From the NCBI GenBank assembly GCA_029262295.1, contig JAJCZR010000035.1, forward strand, positions 1 through 64,000: a stretch of 64,000 nt of DNA. The letters are read 5' to 3'. A model generated the notes under the pieces. It saw only the letters and a list, made by a program, of their open reading frames with translations, searched no databases and was not told where the DNA came from. The position numbers were made by a program, and so were the translations under genes. The stretch comes from Deltaproteobacteria bacterium. GTDB taxonomy: Bacteria > Desulfobacterota_D > UBA1144 > Nemesobacterales > Nemesobacteraceae. Numbering within the stretch: position 1 is the stretch's first letter; each line of letters starts with the position of its first letter. Of this stretch, positions 19,637-28,320 are shown one piece after another.

Positions 19637-21118
19637 CTATCCACTTATAATACGTTCAAGTTTTCTTGAGATTGAATCAACTGAACTTGTTAGAGTGGAG
19701 TCCTCACCAAGGAGGCTTTCAATTTTTCTTACGGCATGGATCACTGTTGAATGATCTTTTCCCCCAAAACGCTCACCTATTTCAGGAAAAGAAGCCACTG
19801 TGTATTTTCTTGATAAAAACATTGCTATTTGCCGAGGGTGGGAAATATTTTTGTGTTTTCTGGATGATTTTATATCCGAAACCTTAATATCAAAAAAGCT
19901 TGCAACCTCTTTTTGAATAGTTTCTATGGTGATTATCTTAGGCATCTGTCTTTTAACAAGGTTTTTCAAAACTTTTTTTGCTATTTCAAGGGTTATCTCG
20001 GTATTTAGCAGTTTTGAATATGCAACTATGTTGTTTAGCGAGCCTTCGAGTTCTCGTACGTTTGAGCTTGTGTGCTGAGCGATAAACATTCCCACATCGC
20101 TTGGAAGTTCCACATTTTCAGACTCAGCTTTTTGCGTGAGAATAGCAATCCTTGTTTCAATCTCAGGGGGTTGTATATCGGCTATAAGGCCCCACTCAAA
20201 CCTTGATCTCAGCCGCTCTTCAAGAAAAGACATTTCGTGTGGTGATTTATCACTTGTGAGGACTATCTGCTTTTTGGATTCATAAAGGGCATTAAAAGTG
20301 TGGAAAAACTCTTCCTGCGTACTTTGTTTTCCGGCTATAAACTGAATATCATCGATTAAAAGAATATCGCACCCAAAACGGTAGCGGTTTCTAAACTCCT
20401 CCATCTTGTTGGTCTTGATGCCGTTAATCACTTCATTTGTAAAATGCTCTGCTGAAATACAGCAAACCCTGAGTTTGTTGGAGCTGTTATCTAAAGCATA
20501 GTTACCAATCGCATTTATAAGGTGTGTTTTTCCAAGCCCCACGCCCCCGTGTATGAAGAGCGGATTATATGCCTCACCTGGCTTTTGAGCTGCAGCTATA
20601 GACGCCGCATGTGCAAACTGGTTACTTGATCCCACAATAAAGCTTTCAAACAGGTAGTTGGAATTAAGAGAGCCTGAGATTGGGGCAAACCTTGAGGCGC
20701 TCGTCCTTAAAGGGTTTTGAAGCTTAATTTCATTTTTGGTCTCTGCTTTTTCTTCTTGATTTGAGAAAAGCTTCACTTCAAAATTATCTTCATATATTTC
20801 GTCAAGCGTTTCACGTATAAAATTTATGTAGTGGTTATTAATCCAATCCCGGTCAAAGTTGTTTTTGGCTTCAAGGTTTATTGTGTTTTGATCCCTTCCA
20901 AGATAGTTAAGGGATGAGAACCAAAATGAGACCTGGGGGTTTGATTTTTCCTTTAACCTGCCAAGTACATGGAGCCAGTTAAAGCTATTGGCCACCCGCT
21001 CCTGCGGATCCCCGTAATCATCTGTTTGGTAATCAAAATCGGATTGGTTTTCTTCGTAGTTAGAAAGTTTATTCAAGTTATCCTCCAAATCCCGTTTATT
21101 AGTCCACAATAAAGTCAC
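19637..21118 (-). CDS. dnaA: Chromosomal replication initiator protein DnaA
   Basis: Walker A GGVGLGKTHLINAIGNYA, Walker B DILLIDDIQFIAGK, C-terminal SRKHKNISHPRQIAMFLSRKYT...GGKDHSTVIHAVRKIE. Confidence 0.98.
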   Translation of the reverse strand: MTLLWTNKRDLEDNLNKLSNYEENQSDFDYQTDDYGDPQERVANSFNWLHVLGRLKEKSNPQVSFWFSSLNYLGRDQNTINLEAKNNFDRDWINNHYINFIRETLDEIYEDNFEVKLFSNQEEKAETKNEIKLQNPLRTSASRFAPISGSLNSNYLFESFIVGSSNQFAHAASIAAAQKPGEAYNPLFIHGGVGLGKTHLINAIGNYALDNSSNKLRVCCISAEHFTNEVINGIKTNKMEEFRNRYRFGCDILLIDDIQFIAGKQSTQEEFFHTFNALYESKKQIVLTSDKSPHEMSFLEERLRSRFEWGLIADIQPPEIETRIAILTQKAESENVELPSDVGMFIAQHTSSNVRELEGSLNNIVAYSKLLNTEITLEIAKKVLKNLVKRQMPKIITIETIQKEVASFFDIKVSDIKSSRKHKNISHPRQIAMFLSRKYTVASFPEIGERFGGKDHSTVIHAVRKIESLLGEDSTLTSSVDSISRKLERIISG

Positions 21119-21121
21119 AAT

Positions 21122-21390
21122 CTATCCACAGTCAGTGGATTTTTGTGAATAACAAACAAGTATTTCTGCCCCGCCTTCCCAAGTGAGAACTGTATCCTAA
21201 AGAATGAAAAAAACCTTGTCAAGGACAAATTTTTTTAGCCAGTAATAGCAGTAATTTTAGAGGATTTTAAAATTGTGCAAATAGTTTCGGAGTGCAGTTT
21301 TAACAGAAAATTAACAATGGTTTTTCTTTGGATAAATTACCATAGATACTCTAAACACTTGTAATCATTGAATATTTTGCCTGTGGATAA
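21122..21390. promoter_or_regulatory. DnaA-box cluster upstream of dnaA (putative second half of oriC / dnaA autoregulation)
   Basis: Perfect TGTGGATAA at 21382-21390; one-mismatch boxes CTATCCACA 21122-21130, TGTGAATAA 21144-21152, TTTGGATAA 21327-21335. Confidence 0.7.
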
Positions 21391-21612
21391 CTTTTTTGTG
21401 CTGTTTTCGAGTAAAAAATTACATTTAAAAAGACAAGTCCCACTCTTAATTCACTCTTTAAATAATAATAATAATTTTCTTTCCTAGACAACACTTTCAA
21501 ATTTGTGCTAGAATGAAATTAGTAAGAGGAAAACATTCTTAGAGGAAAGTATGACAAACCAAGACTTATTTAAAGCTTATCAGGAGGGAATTAAAGAAAC
21601 TTCAGTAAGTAG

Positions 21613-21819
21613 TACTCCAGAAACATTCCAAGAAATGATGGAAGCTGTGATATAGGGGCATTCGAGTTTATAGACGAAAATAATAACAACATAGATGATT
21701 GTGTTGATACCAATTCTGGTGATTTTGATGATGTGGATCAAGATGGCATAAGTGATTTCTGTGATGCATTTATTGGAGATGCACCTTCTGTTGCCTCAGC
21801 CCCCACAATGAACCAATGA
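21613..21819 (+). pseudogene. 3' remnant of a beta-helix surface protein gene (RNIPRNDGSCDIGAFEFIDENNNNIDDCVDTNSGDFDDVDQDGISDFCDAFIGDAP...)
   Basis: Frame opens just after a stop (TAG 21610-21612) with no start; carries the DIGAFE-type ending (cf. DIGAYE in 25487..28111) and a D-x-D-x-DG calcium-type repeat. Confidence 0.6.
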
Positions 21820-21923
21820 GGAAGCGCAAGATACAGGATGCATGATGCACGAAAAATCGGGGACTGTCCTTAGTGTGCTGTACCCATTTTTCGATTGCAG
21901 GGTTCAAGATGCAAGCCGGTATT

Positions 21924-22067
21924 GTCATGCCAGACTTGATCTGGCATCCAGGATGGTGAGAAAGATTAATTATTAACTAGAACTTGGTACTGTAGCAATC
22001 TAATGAATCCTGAGTTTATTAATAATTCTAGTCAAAATTCTGGATACCGCATCGAGTGCGGTATGAC
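21924..22067. repeat. GTCAT...ATGAC intergenic repeat, ~144 bp, copy 2
   Basis: GTCATGCCAGACTTGATCTGGCATCCAGG...AAATTCTGGATACCGCATCGAGTGCGGTATGAC; similar over its length to 32788..32932. Confidence 0.75.
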
Positions 22068-22092
22068 AGATAAAAGATTAATACCTTGCAGA

Positions 22093-22500
22093 TCAGTTAA
22101 TCAGTATCTCATCTATTCTGTAAATTTCAGGCTCTTCACCGTTTAGGCCCACGTTTAGATAAACATAAGAATTCGAAGACCTAAGGTTTATCTGATAATA
22201 CCAGTAGTTGGCATTACTATACTGATATTTATAAAGCCCGATGGATTCTACATCCCACTTTGTATCTTTAGAAACCCTTTGGAGAACAGTTTTAGCAGTG
22301 CCTACAATTTTGGATATATCTATTTTGTATTCTGTATTTTCAATATCAAAGCCCTTTGTGTTTTCAAGCTTTGAAAGCGGTAAAGATGTTTTATAGTTTT
22401 TTCCATCGTAATTAAAATTAGAGCTTATCTCTTTTGAGTAGGAATTTCCGCAAAATCCGGTGCAAAGAAAGAATATTGAGATAAGTGTAAGAGTTTTCAT
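22093..22500 (-). CDS. Small secreted hypothetical protein
   Basis: Signal peptide MKTLTLISIFFLCTGFCGNSYS; start chosen at the internal MKTLTL. No family recognised. Confidence 0.5.
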   Translation of the reverse strand: MKTLTLISIFFLCTGFCGNSYSKEISSNFNYDGKNYKTSLPLSKLENTKGFDIENTEYKIDISKIVGTAKTVLQRVSKDTKWDVESIGLYKYQYSNANYWYYQINLRSSNSYVYLNVGLNGEEPEIYRIDEILIN

Positions 22501-22504
22501 AATT

Positions 22505-25288
22505 TTAGTTCTCCTTTTTTTTGAAAATACTATCAAGCCCTTTTTCAATTAGTTTTTCGACAGGCTCTTTTTCAGTTTCTTGATCTTTTTCTTCCTGACC
22601 GCTTTCTTCAGGCCCGCCCTGCTTATCTTTTTTTTGGAAAGGTAAAACCTTTTCAATCCCGTCTTTTATAATATTATCCCCTTTTTCACCATTTTGGCTT
22701 TCAGGAGAAATTTGTTCAAAAAGTTTTTCCTTAAGCTTTCCTTTTCCTTCCTCTATTATTGCAGTTTGAATTTTCTTAGAGATAAAGTTTATATCAGGTT
22801 TTGGCCGGACTCCTGGAAGGTTTCCATCAAGTAAAAAAGGTATTTGAATTTTACCTTCAGAGTTTTTTAAGATGCCAATGTATTTTTGATTTGCTATAAG
22901 GTCATTAGAGAGTTTTTCAGAAAGGGTTACTACGCCGTCAATATCAAGAGCAGAATCGAGCCCGATTGAGCCGCCTCCATCCACAATATAGTTAGTTGCA
23001 TCAAGGAGAATATTATTAAGGTTGATCTTTCCTTTATCTATTTTAAAAGGCGATTTCATATTGTAAAAAACAGTGCTGCTTGTTTTGAATACATCGGGAT
23101 ATCTTTCACGAAGGTTTTGCGAGACAAGCCCTGAAAGTCCTTTTATTCCGGTTACCCCGGAGAGTACTTCTTCTGCAATATTAAAGTCGATGAGTTTTCC
23201 TTCTGTGAGTTCTATATTTCCAAGCCCGTCGAGCGTGTTTTTAATATCTTTCCACTCAGTGCCTGCTCCTGATATTTGGAGCTCAAGGTTTGTATTTCCA
23301 TTTATAGCGTTCGAATTTGGTGAAATAAATGTTTTAACAAGGTCTGTGATATTAAGCCCGCTTAGATTGGTATTAACTGTAAACTTGGGCACTTCACCCT
23401 GCATATTGTATTTTCCATTTGTCTTCAGCTTTGCAGTTAGAAAGTTAAAGCCAAGATCGCTGAAATCTATGATCTTGTTTTGCATGGTTATCTGACCGCC
23501 AAGGTTTTTATAGTTTATTTTTGAAAATTTTCCACTCTCAGAGCTAATAGTCGCTTTGCTTTGAATATCTCCATTTTTGTCAGATGCAGTTCCTTTTATA
23601 GTAAGGTTATTTATTACTTCTCCTTTATCAGCAGATTGGCTCAGATCGCTTAATTTTATTTCAGGTGCGCTGAGGGTGTAGTCTATGGATAATGGTTCAA
23701 GTGATTTAACATCTGCATTTAATGCTATATCAGAGTTTCCGATTTTCATTTTTGCATTATCAACCTTAGCGCTGTTTCCAGTGAAGTTGACTGTGCCATT
23801 TAAGTTTGAGATTGGTTTTGGAAGCTCTTTAATATTTGCAGCCACATTTTGAAGTGTCGCCTTTCCATTAATATTTGGTGTTTTGCCATCAGCAATTGAA
23901 CCCGTGAGTTTGGCATCTACAAGAATATTTCCTGATAGGCCATAATCTTTTAAAGCCAAAATATTATTGGATATTGATGAAAGGTCGGCAGAGTTTGTAT
24001 TGATATCAAGGTCTATATTTTGATCTTTGTCTGTGCCTATCTTACCTCCGGCTTTTGCTTTAAGATCGTTAAGAGTAAGCTCAGTGTTTTTAAGTAAAAT
24101 TGAGTTTTTTGAAACTACAGCATCAGTTGCAAGCTTCAAAGTATCGTTTTTTCCTTTTTTGAATTTATCACCAAGCACTATCTCGCTGCTACTTCCGTCA
24201 AACCTTATAAATAAAAGGTTAAGGTTTTCTTTATTTCCATTTACTTTTCCCGAAACGGAGATCGGGCCTTCTGCGTTTAAGTCTTTGGGAAAAGAACTTG
24301 CGATGGGCTCAAATTTTCTGAGGTTTTGAATGAGTACCGGATCAAGAGTGAAATCAAGATTAAGGTTTAACTTAAAATCAGGAAGCTCCTTGCCAAGTGG
24401 CCCTGCATTTCCTGAAACTTTAAGGTTTTGACTTTCTGAGCTAAAAACTGATGCGCCAATGTTAATATCTTTTAGTTCAAGCTCTCCTCCTGTGCCCGAT
24501 GCATTGAGTTTAAGATCAAGGTTGTTGCCAAGCCCCAGGCCTTCTGGAAGTGCTTTTGTAATCTCAGGAAAGTTCTTTTTAAGTTCAGATATATTAAGCC
24601 CGCTAATCTTAATGTCTGTATCTAATCTTGTTGTATTAATATCAAAGATCTCACCAATCGGGCCAGCTTCACCATTAATATTTATATTTTGGTTATCAGA
24701 AAGTAGCGCAAGTGAAAGATCAAACTTAATCGGTTTATCAAAACTTATATTTTTTGATTTAAGGTCTATTTTTATGGCATTTATTGTAGTGCCCTTTAAT
24801 AGATCGCTATAAGTTATTTCTCCGTTTGATATGTCTACAATTGATATAAGAAGATCTTCAATCGGGCTTTTCTTTTGGGTTTCTGATTCTTTTTTGTCTT
24901 TTGATAGTGATTCAAAGTTAAAATTGCCGGCTTTACTTTTTATTACATTTATCTTGGGTTTCACTAAAATCAGTTTTTTAACTTCAATCTCTTTTTGCAG
25001 AAGAGGAAGAAACTTAAGGCTCACAACAAGGTCATCCGCCTCAATAAAGTTATCTGTGGAAAACGCAGGATCATCACTTATTTTGAACTTTTCAAGTTTA
25101 AGTCCAAGCCCGCTCCATATATTCACCCCGATACTTTCAACTTCAACTTCTCTTCCCACCTGGTTTTCTATCTGTGCGAGTATAAGAACTTTATTTTTGT
25201 TTATAATTCCGTTTAAGTTGAGTAGTGCAAAGCCAACCAGACCTGCGATTAAAAGAAATAAAACTAATACCACTGCAATTATTCTCAT
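22505..25288 (-). CDS. AsmA family protein
   Basis: N-terminal TM, VGREVEVESIGVNIWSGLGLKLEKFKISDDPAF, long beta-repeat region, C-terminal AsmA_2-like ELTEGKLIDFNIAEEVL... Confidence 0.88.
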   Translation of the reverse strand: MRIIAVVLVLFLLIAGLVGFALLNLNGIINKNKVLILAQIENQVGREVEVESIGVNIWSGLGLKLEKFKISDDPAFSTDNFIEADDLVVSLKFLPLLQKEIEVKKLILVKPKINVIKSKAGNFNFESLSKDKKESETQKKSPIEDLLISIVDISNGEITYSDLLKGTTINAIKIDLKSKNISFDKPIKFDLSLALLSDNQNININGEAGPIGEIFDINTTRLDTDIKISGLNISELKKNFPEITKALPEGLGLGNNLDLKLNASGTGGELELKDINIGASVFSSESQNLKVSGNAGPLGKELPDFKLNLNLDFTLDPVLIQNLRKFEPIASSFPKDLNAEGPISVSGKVNGNKENLNLLFIRFDGSSSEIVLGDKFKKGKNDTLKLATDAVVSKNSILLKNTELTLNDLKAKAGGKIGTDKDQNIDLDINTNSADLSSISNNILALKDYGLSGNILVDAKLTGSIADGKTPNINGKATLQNVAANIKELPKPISNLNGTVNFTGNSAKVDNAKMKIGNSDIALNADVKSLEPLSIDYTLSAPEIKLSDLSQSADKGEVINNLTIKGTASDKNGDIQSKATISSESGKFSKINYKNLGGQITMQNKIIDFSDLGFNFLTAKLKTNGKYNMQGEVPKFTVNTNLSGLNITDLVKTFISPNSNAINGNTNLELQISGAGTEWKDIKNTLDGLGNIELTEGKLIDFNIAEEVLSGVTGIKGLSGLVSQNLRERYPDVFKTSSTVFYNMKSPFKIDKGKINLNNILLDATNYIVDGGGSIGLDSALDIDGVVTLSEKLSNDLIANQKYIGILKNSEGKIQIPFLLDGNLPGVRPKPDINFISKKIQTAIIEEGKGKLKEKLFEQISPESQNGEKGDNIIKDGIEKVLPFQKKDKQGGPEESGQEEKDQETEKEPVEKLIEKGLDSIFKKKEN

Positions 25289-25486
25289 ACGATTTACAAC
25301 TCCAAATTTATATTATTTGTTTGCATAATAGTATAGGAGTTATAGTTTGGGATTAAAGGTATTTTTTAATATGAAAGTGGCCCAGTCTTAATTAAAGAGA
25401 TGACATTTTTTGCACTCTTGTACATTTTTCGTAAAAAATATATAATGTATTACTTTACAAGAATACTGTATATATAGGGGGCAAAA

Positions 25487-28111
25487 ATGTTAGATTCAAT
25501 CTTTAAAACCAAGACTTTTGTTTTTTCTTTAATCTTTTTTCTTTGCATAGCTTCATCAAGTGCATTCGGAATCACCAGAACTGTCACAAATACTGATGAT
25601 GACGGAAATGGTTCTTTGAGAGATGCCATTGAAGACTCTAATAATGGTGATGTTATTGAGTTCGATCTGCCCGACGGTTCTACAATTTTGCTTAATGAAG
25701 AGATTGTCATTGAAGTTAGTATTACAATAAACGGCCCTGGTGCTGATAAGCTCACAATTAATGGTGATGATGATGGTTTTCCGATCTTCGAAATATTTAG
25801 TGATGGGGAGATTACAGTAAATATAAATGGGCTTAGATTTTTAAATGGAGCTTCATTCATTGGTGGAGCAATAATTAATACCGAAAATCTTAATATAGAT
25901 TCCTGTGTTTTTGAAGAAAACTTTGCTTTTATTGGAGGTGCTATATTCAATGGTAACCCGGAAGAGCCGGCTGAAAATTGCACATTAAATATTACTAACA
26001 CGGTATTCAGAAGTAATTTTGCTGGCATTGGAGGGGCTATTTTAAATGTTGGCACAATTGAAACTATAGATAACTGCCAGTTTTTTGGAAATAGTGCTAA
26101 TTCTGAAGCACTGTTTTCTATGGGGGATAACTTTCAAACAGCTAATTTTGGATTTGGAACAGGCTTTGGAAATGGGGGAGCAATTGCCAATGTTTTCCCT
26201 GAGGATTTCATTCCAACCGCTAATTCTCAAACTGCTAATGGCGGGCAGCCATCAAACGGTGTTATTGAGCTTATAACCAACTCATTTTTTGAGAATAACA
26301 ATGCAGTTTCTAATAATAATTTTAGCTGCAATGATTTACAAATTGCTAATAATGGCAATTCATCCGGCGGGTATGGTGGGGCAATATTTAACTCGGCTTT
26401 TATCGATGTTGTAGAGCGCTCCACTTTCATTGATAATGATGCAATCATCTTGGATAATGAACCTAATATTATTTGTTCCTTTAACTCTCGGACTGCAAAT
26501 GAAGGCGGCCCTGGAATTTCCGAGGGAGGCGCTATTTTCAGCTCAAATACTTTACACCTCATAAGAAACTCAACTTTTTTTGAAAATGAAGCGGATAATG
26601 GAGCTGCTATTTATATATCTGGTAATAATTTTCACGGTGACGGTGATGGAGATGGAGACGGTGATTCTGAATTAATGAGTACACTCATAGATTTCACAAC
26701 AATCACAAGCAACCAGACAACAGATCAAGTCGGAGATGAAAACAGCAGACAGACTGCATATGTACTTGGTCCGTCTGTAGGGGGGATTGCGACAGCTAAT
26801 GGCGGAATTGTAGGTCTATCGAGAAGTATTGTTGCCAATCAGATAAGTGGTTTTGACTGTGATGAAGGAGTTGTTTCACTTGGAAATAATATTGACAGTG
26901 ACGGCACTTGTACTGACGGTGTTGCAAATGATCAAACTACCGACCCTGGGCTTGATCCCAATGGTCCTCAAAATAATGGAGGGTTTACTCCCACAATTGC
27001 CCTTTTACCTGGGAGTAATGCGATAGATGAAGTGGATTGTGATTCTGCAGATATATTCGTTTTAGATTCACATGGGGAGGTTTTTTGCGAACCTGTTAAT
27101 CATGATCAAAGAGGCTTTAACAGGCCGGTAGATGGCGACGATTCAGATGGCCCTGAGGATGATATAGGAGCATATGAGGTTCAGGATGAAGCGAAGGCAA
27201 TAGTATCAAAAGTAACTGATCCGGAAGGAGAAACAGGTTTCCTATTTGAAGTATTAAGAATGGGCGACCCAACAATAGTGATCACAAGGTTTATCCTTGA
27301 TGATGGTGAAATGGATATGACTATCATCCCAACCGGTGAAATTACAATAAGAGAAGATGTTCCAGAAGATTTTGACGTGACAATTGTTTGCAGCGATTCA
27401 GAGACTTTTACTGAACCAGAAGTAGATAATGGTGCAGGTACTGCGGATGTTACCATTTTTTCAGACGAGGAAACCCTTGTATGCGAATTTACCAACACCT
27501 TTAATCCTAGCACAGGCGGTGGTGGCACCGGCGGTGGTGCTGAAGATGAAGATATTGATATTGATCCCGGAAATGATGGTCCGTTTGCAGAAATAAGCGT
27601 AAGCTCCGGAATACCAGGTGGCGGAACTATACTTATAGATCTTCCTGATGAAGTGTTGGCGTTAGCTGCTAGTTTAATACCAGACATATCTTCTTGCGAG
27701 ATATTAAACCCGGGAACACAAACTGCTAATATAGAAAACCCGGATGTCAGATGTGATATAGATGATTTTCCATTTGATATAGATGTGATTCTGGATCTTT
27801 GCAGGCAAGGAAATGTGAGTGGAGTGGCGGATGCGATAGTTGAGGTAATATCAGATGACAGACCTGAGGAAACAGCGGAGGAGATTGTGGAAATAGCCCT
27901 TGATCAGCTAGCAGCATGTCAGGTGACTGGTGATGGTGACGGCGATGGTGATGGAGACGGTGATGGCGACGGCGGCGAGGGCGATGGTGATGGCGGAAGC
28001 AGTGGATGTTCAATAGCGCCAACAAATACAAGTAACATTAGTAACTTATTTGTAACGCTAATATCTACGTTAGTTGGTATTACAGTACTGTTTTTCAGAA
28101 GAAGAAAGTAA
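25487..28111 (+). CDS. Secreted right-handed beta-helix protein with CSLREA-like N-terminus, DIGAYE motif, SpaA/prealbumin-like domain, Cys-containing module and C-terminal sorting signal
   Basis: Signal peptide, TVTNTDDDGNGSLRDAIEDSNNGDVIEFDL, GGAIxN repeats, DDIGAYEVQDEAKAIVSKVTDPEG..., (GD)n linker, SSGCSIAPTNTSNISNLFVTLISTLVGITVLFFRRRK. Confidence 0.88.
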   Translation: MLDSIFKTKTFVFSLIFFLCIASSSAFGITRTVTNTDDDGNGSLRDAIEDSNNGDVIEFDLPDGSTILLNEEIVIEVSITINGPGADKLTINGDDDGFPIFEIFSDGEITVNINGLRFLNGASFIGGAIINTENLNIDSCVFEENFAFIGGAIFNGNPEEPAENCTLNITNTVFRSNFAGIGGAILNVGTIETIDNCQFFGNSANSEALFSMGDNFQTANFGFGTGFGNGGAIANVFPEDFIPTANSQTANGGQPSNGVIELITNSFFENNNAVSNNNFSCNDLQIANNGNSSGGYGGAIFNSAFIDVVERSTFIDNDAIILDNEPNIICSFNSRTANEGGPGISEGGAIFSSNTLHLIRNSTFFENEADNGAAIYISGNNFHGDGDGDGDGDSELMSTLIDFTTITSNQTTDQVGDENSRQTAYVLGPSVGGIATANGGIVGLSRSIVANQISGFDCDEGVVSLGNNIDSDGTCTDGVANDQTTDPGLDPNGPQNNGGFTPTIALLPGSNAIDEVDCDSADIFVLDSHGEVFCEPVNHDQRGFNRPVDGDDSDGPEDDIGAYEVQDEAKAIVSKVTDPEGETGFLFEVLRMGDPTIVITRFILDDGEMDMTIIPTGEITIREDVPEDFDVTIVCSDSETFTEPEVDNGAGTADVTIFSDEETLVCEFTNTFNPSTGGGGTGGGAEDEDIDIDPGNDGPFAEISVSSGIPGGGTILIDLPDEVLALAASLIPDISSCEILNPGTQTANIENPDVRCDIDDFPFDIDVILDLCRQGNVSGVADAIVEVISDDRPEETAEEIVEIALDQLAACQVTGDGDGDGDGDGDGDGGEGDGDGGSSGCSIAPTNTSNISNLFVTLISTLVGITVLFFRRRK
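27928..28003 (+). repeat. In-frame GGTGAY hexanucleotide microsatellite encoding a (GD)n linker
   Basis: GGTGATGGTGACGGCGATGGTGATGGAGACGGTGATGGCGACGGC...GGCGATGGTGATGGC. Confidence 0.8.
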
Positions 28112-28143
28112 AACTCATAAAAGTCTAAAAAAGATAGTAAATG

Positions 28144-28177
28144 AAAAGGGCTTGCCATTATGGTAAGCCCTTTTTTA
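28144..28177 (+). terminator. Rho-independent terminator of the beta-helix gene
   Basis: AAAAGGGCTTGCC-ATTAT-GGTAAGCCCTTTT followed by T-rich sequence. Confidence 0.9.
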
Positions 28178-28320
28178 TTACTTACCTTTTAATCTTTGGT
28201 CACTACTTATTATATTTATTGATTACAAAAAATTGGTAGTTAGACTTAAAAATCAGGTGAGCAGCATATAATTATCTATTTTCCATCATAATCAGGCATA
28301 AAACTCAGTAATTTTTATTT

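Noticed and set aside
21551-21655. Short ORF MTNQDLFKAYQEGIKETSVSSTPETFQEMMEAVI
   Set aside because: Has an RBS-like sequence but no recognisable family and lies across the beta-helix remnant; not called as a gene.
27928-28003. Possible CRISPR-like direct repeats
   Set aside because: Short in-frame hexanucleotide coding microsatellite without spacers; no cas genes seen.
25450-28158. Minus-strand ORFs inside the beta-helix gene (25450..26055, 26227..26562, 27181..27687, 27747..28031, 27919..28158)
   Set aside because: Antisense shadows of a long, well-supported CDS; Ser/Pro/His-rich artefacts of the repeats.
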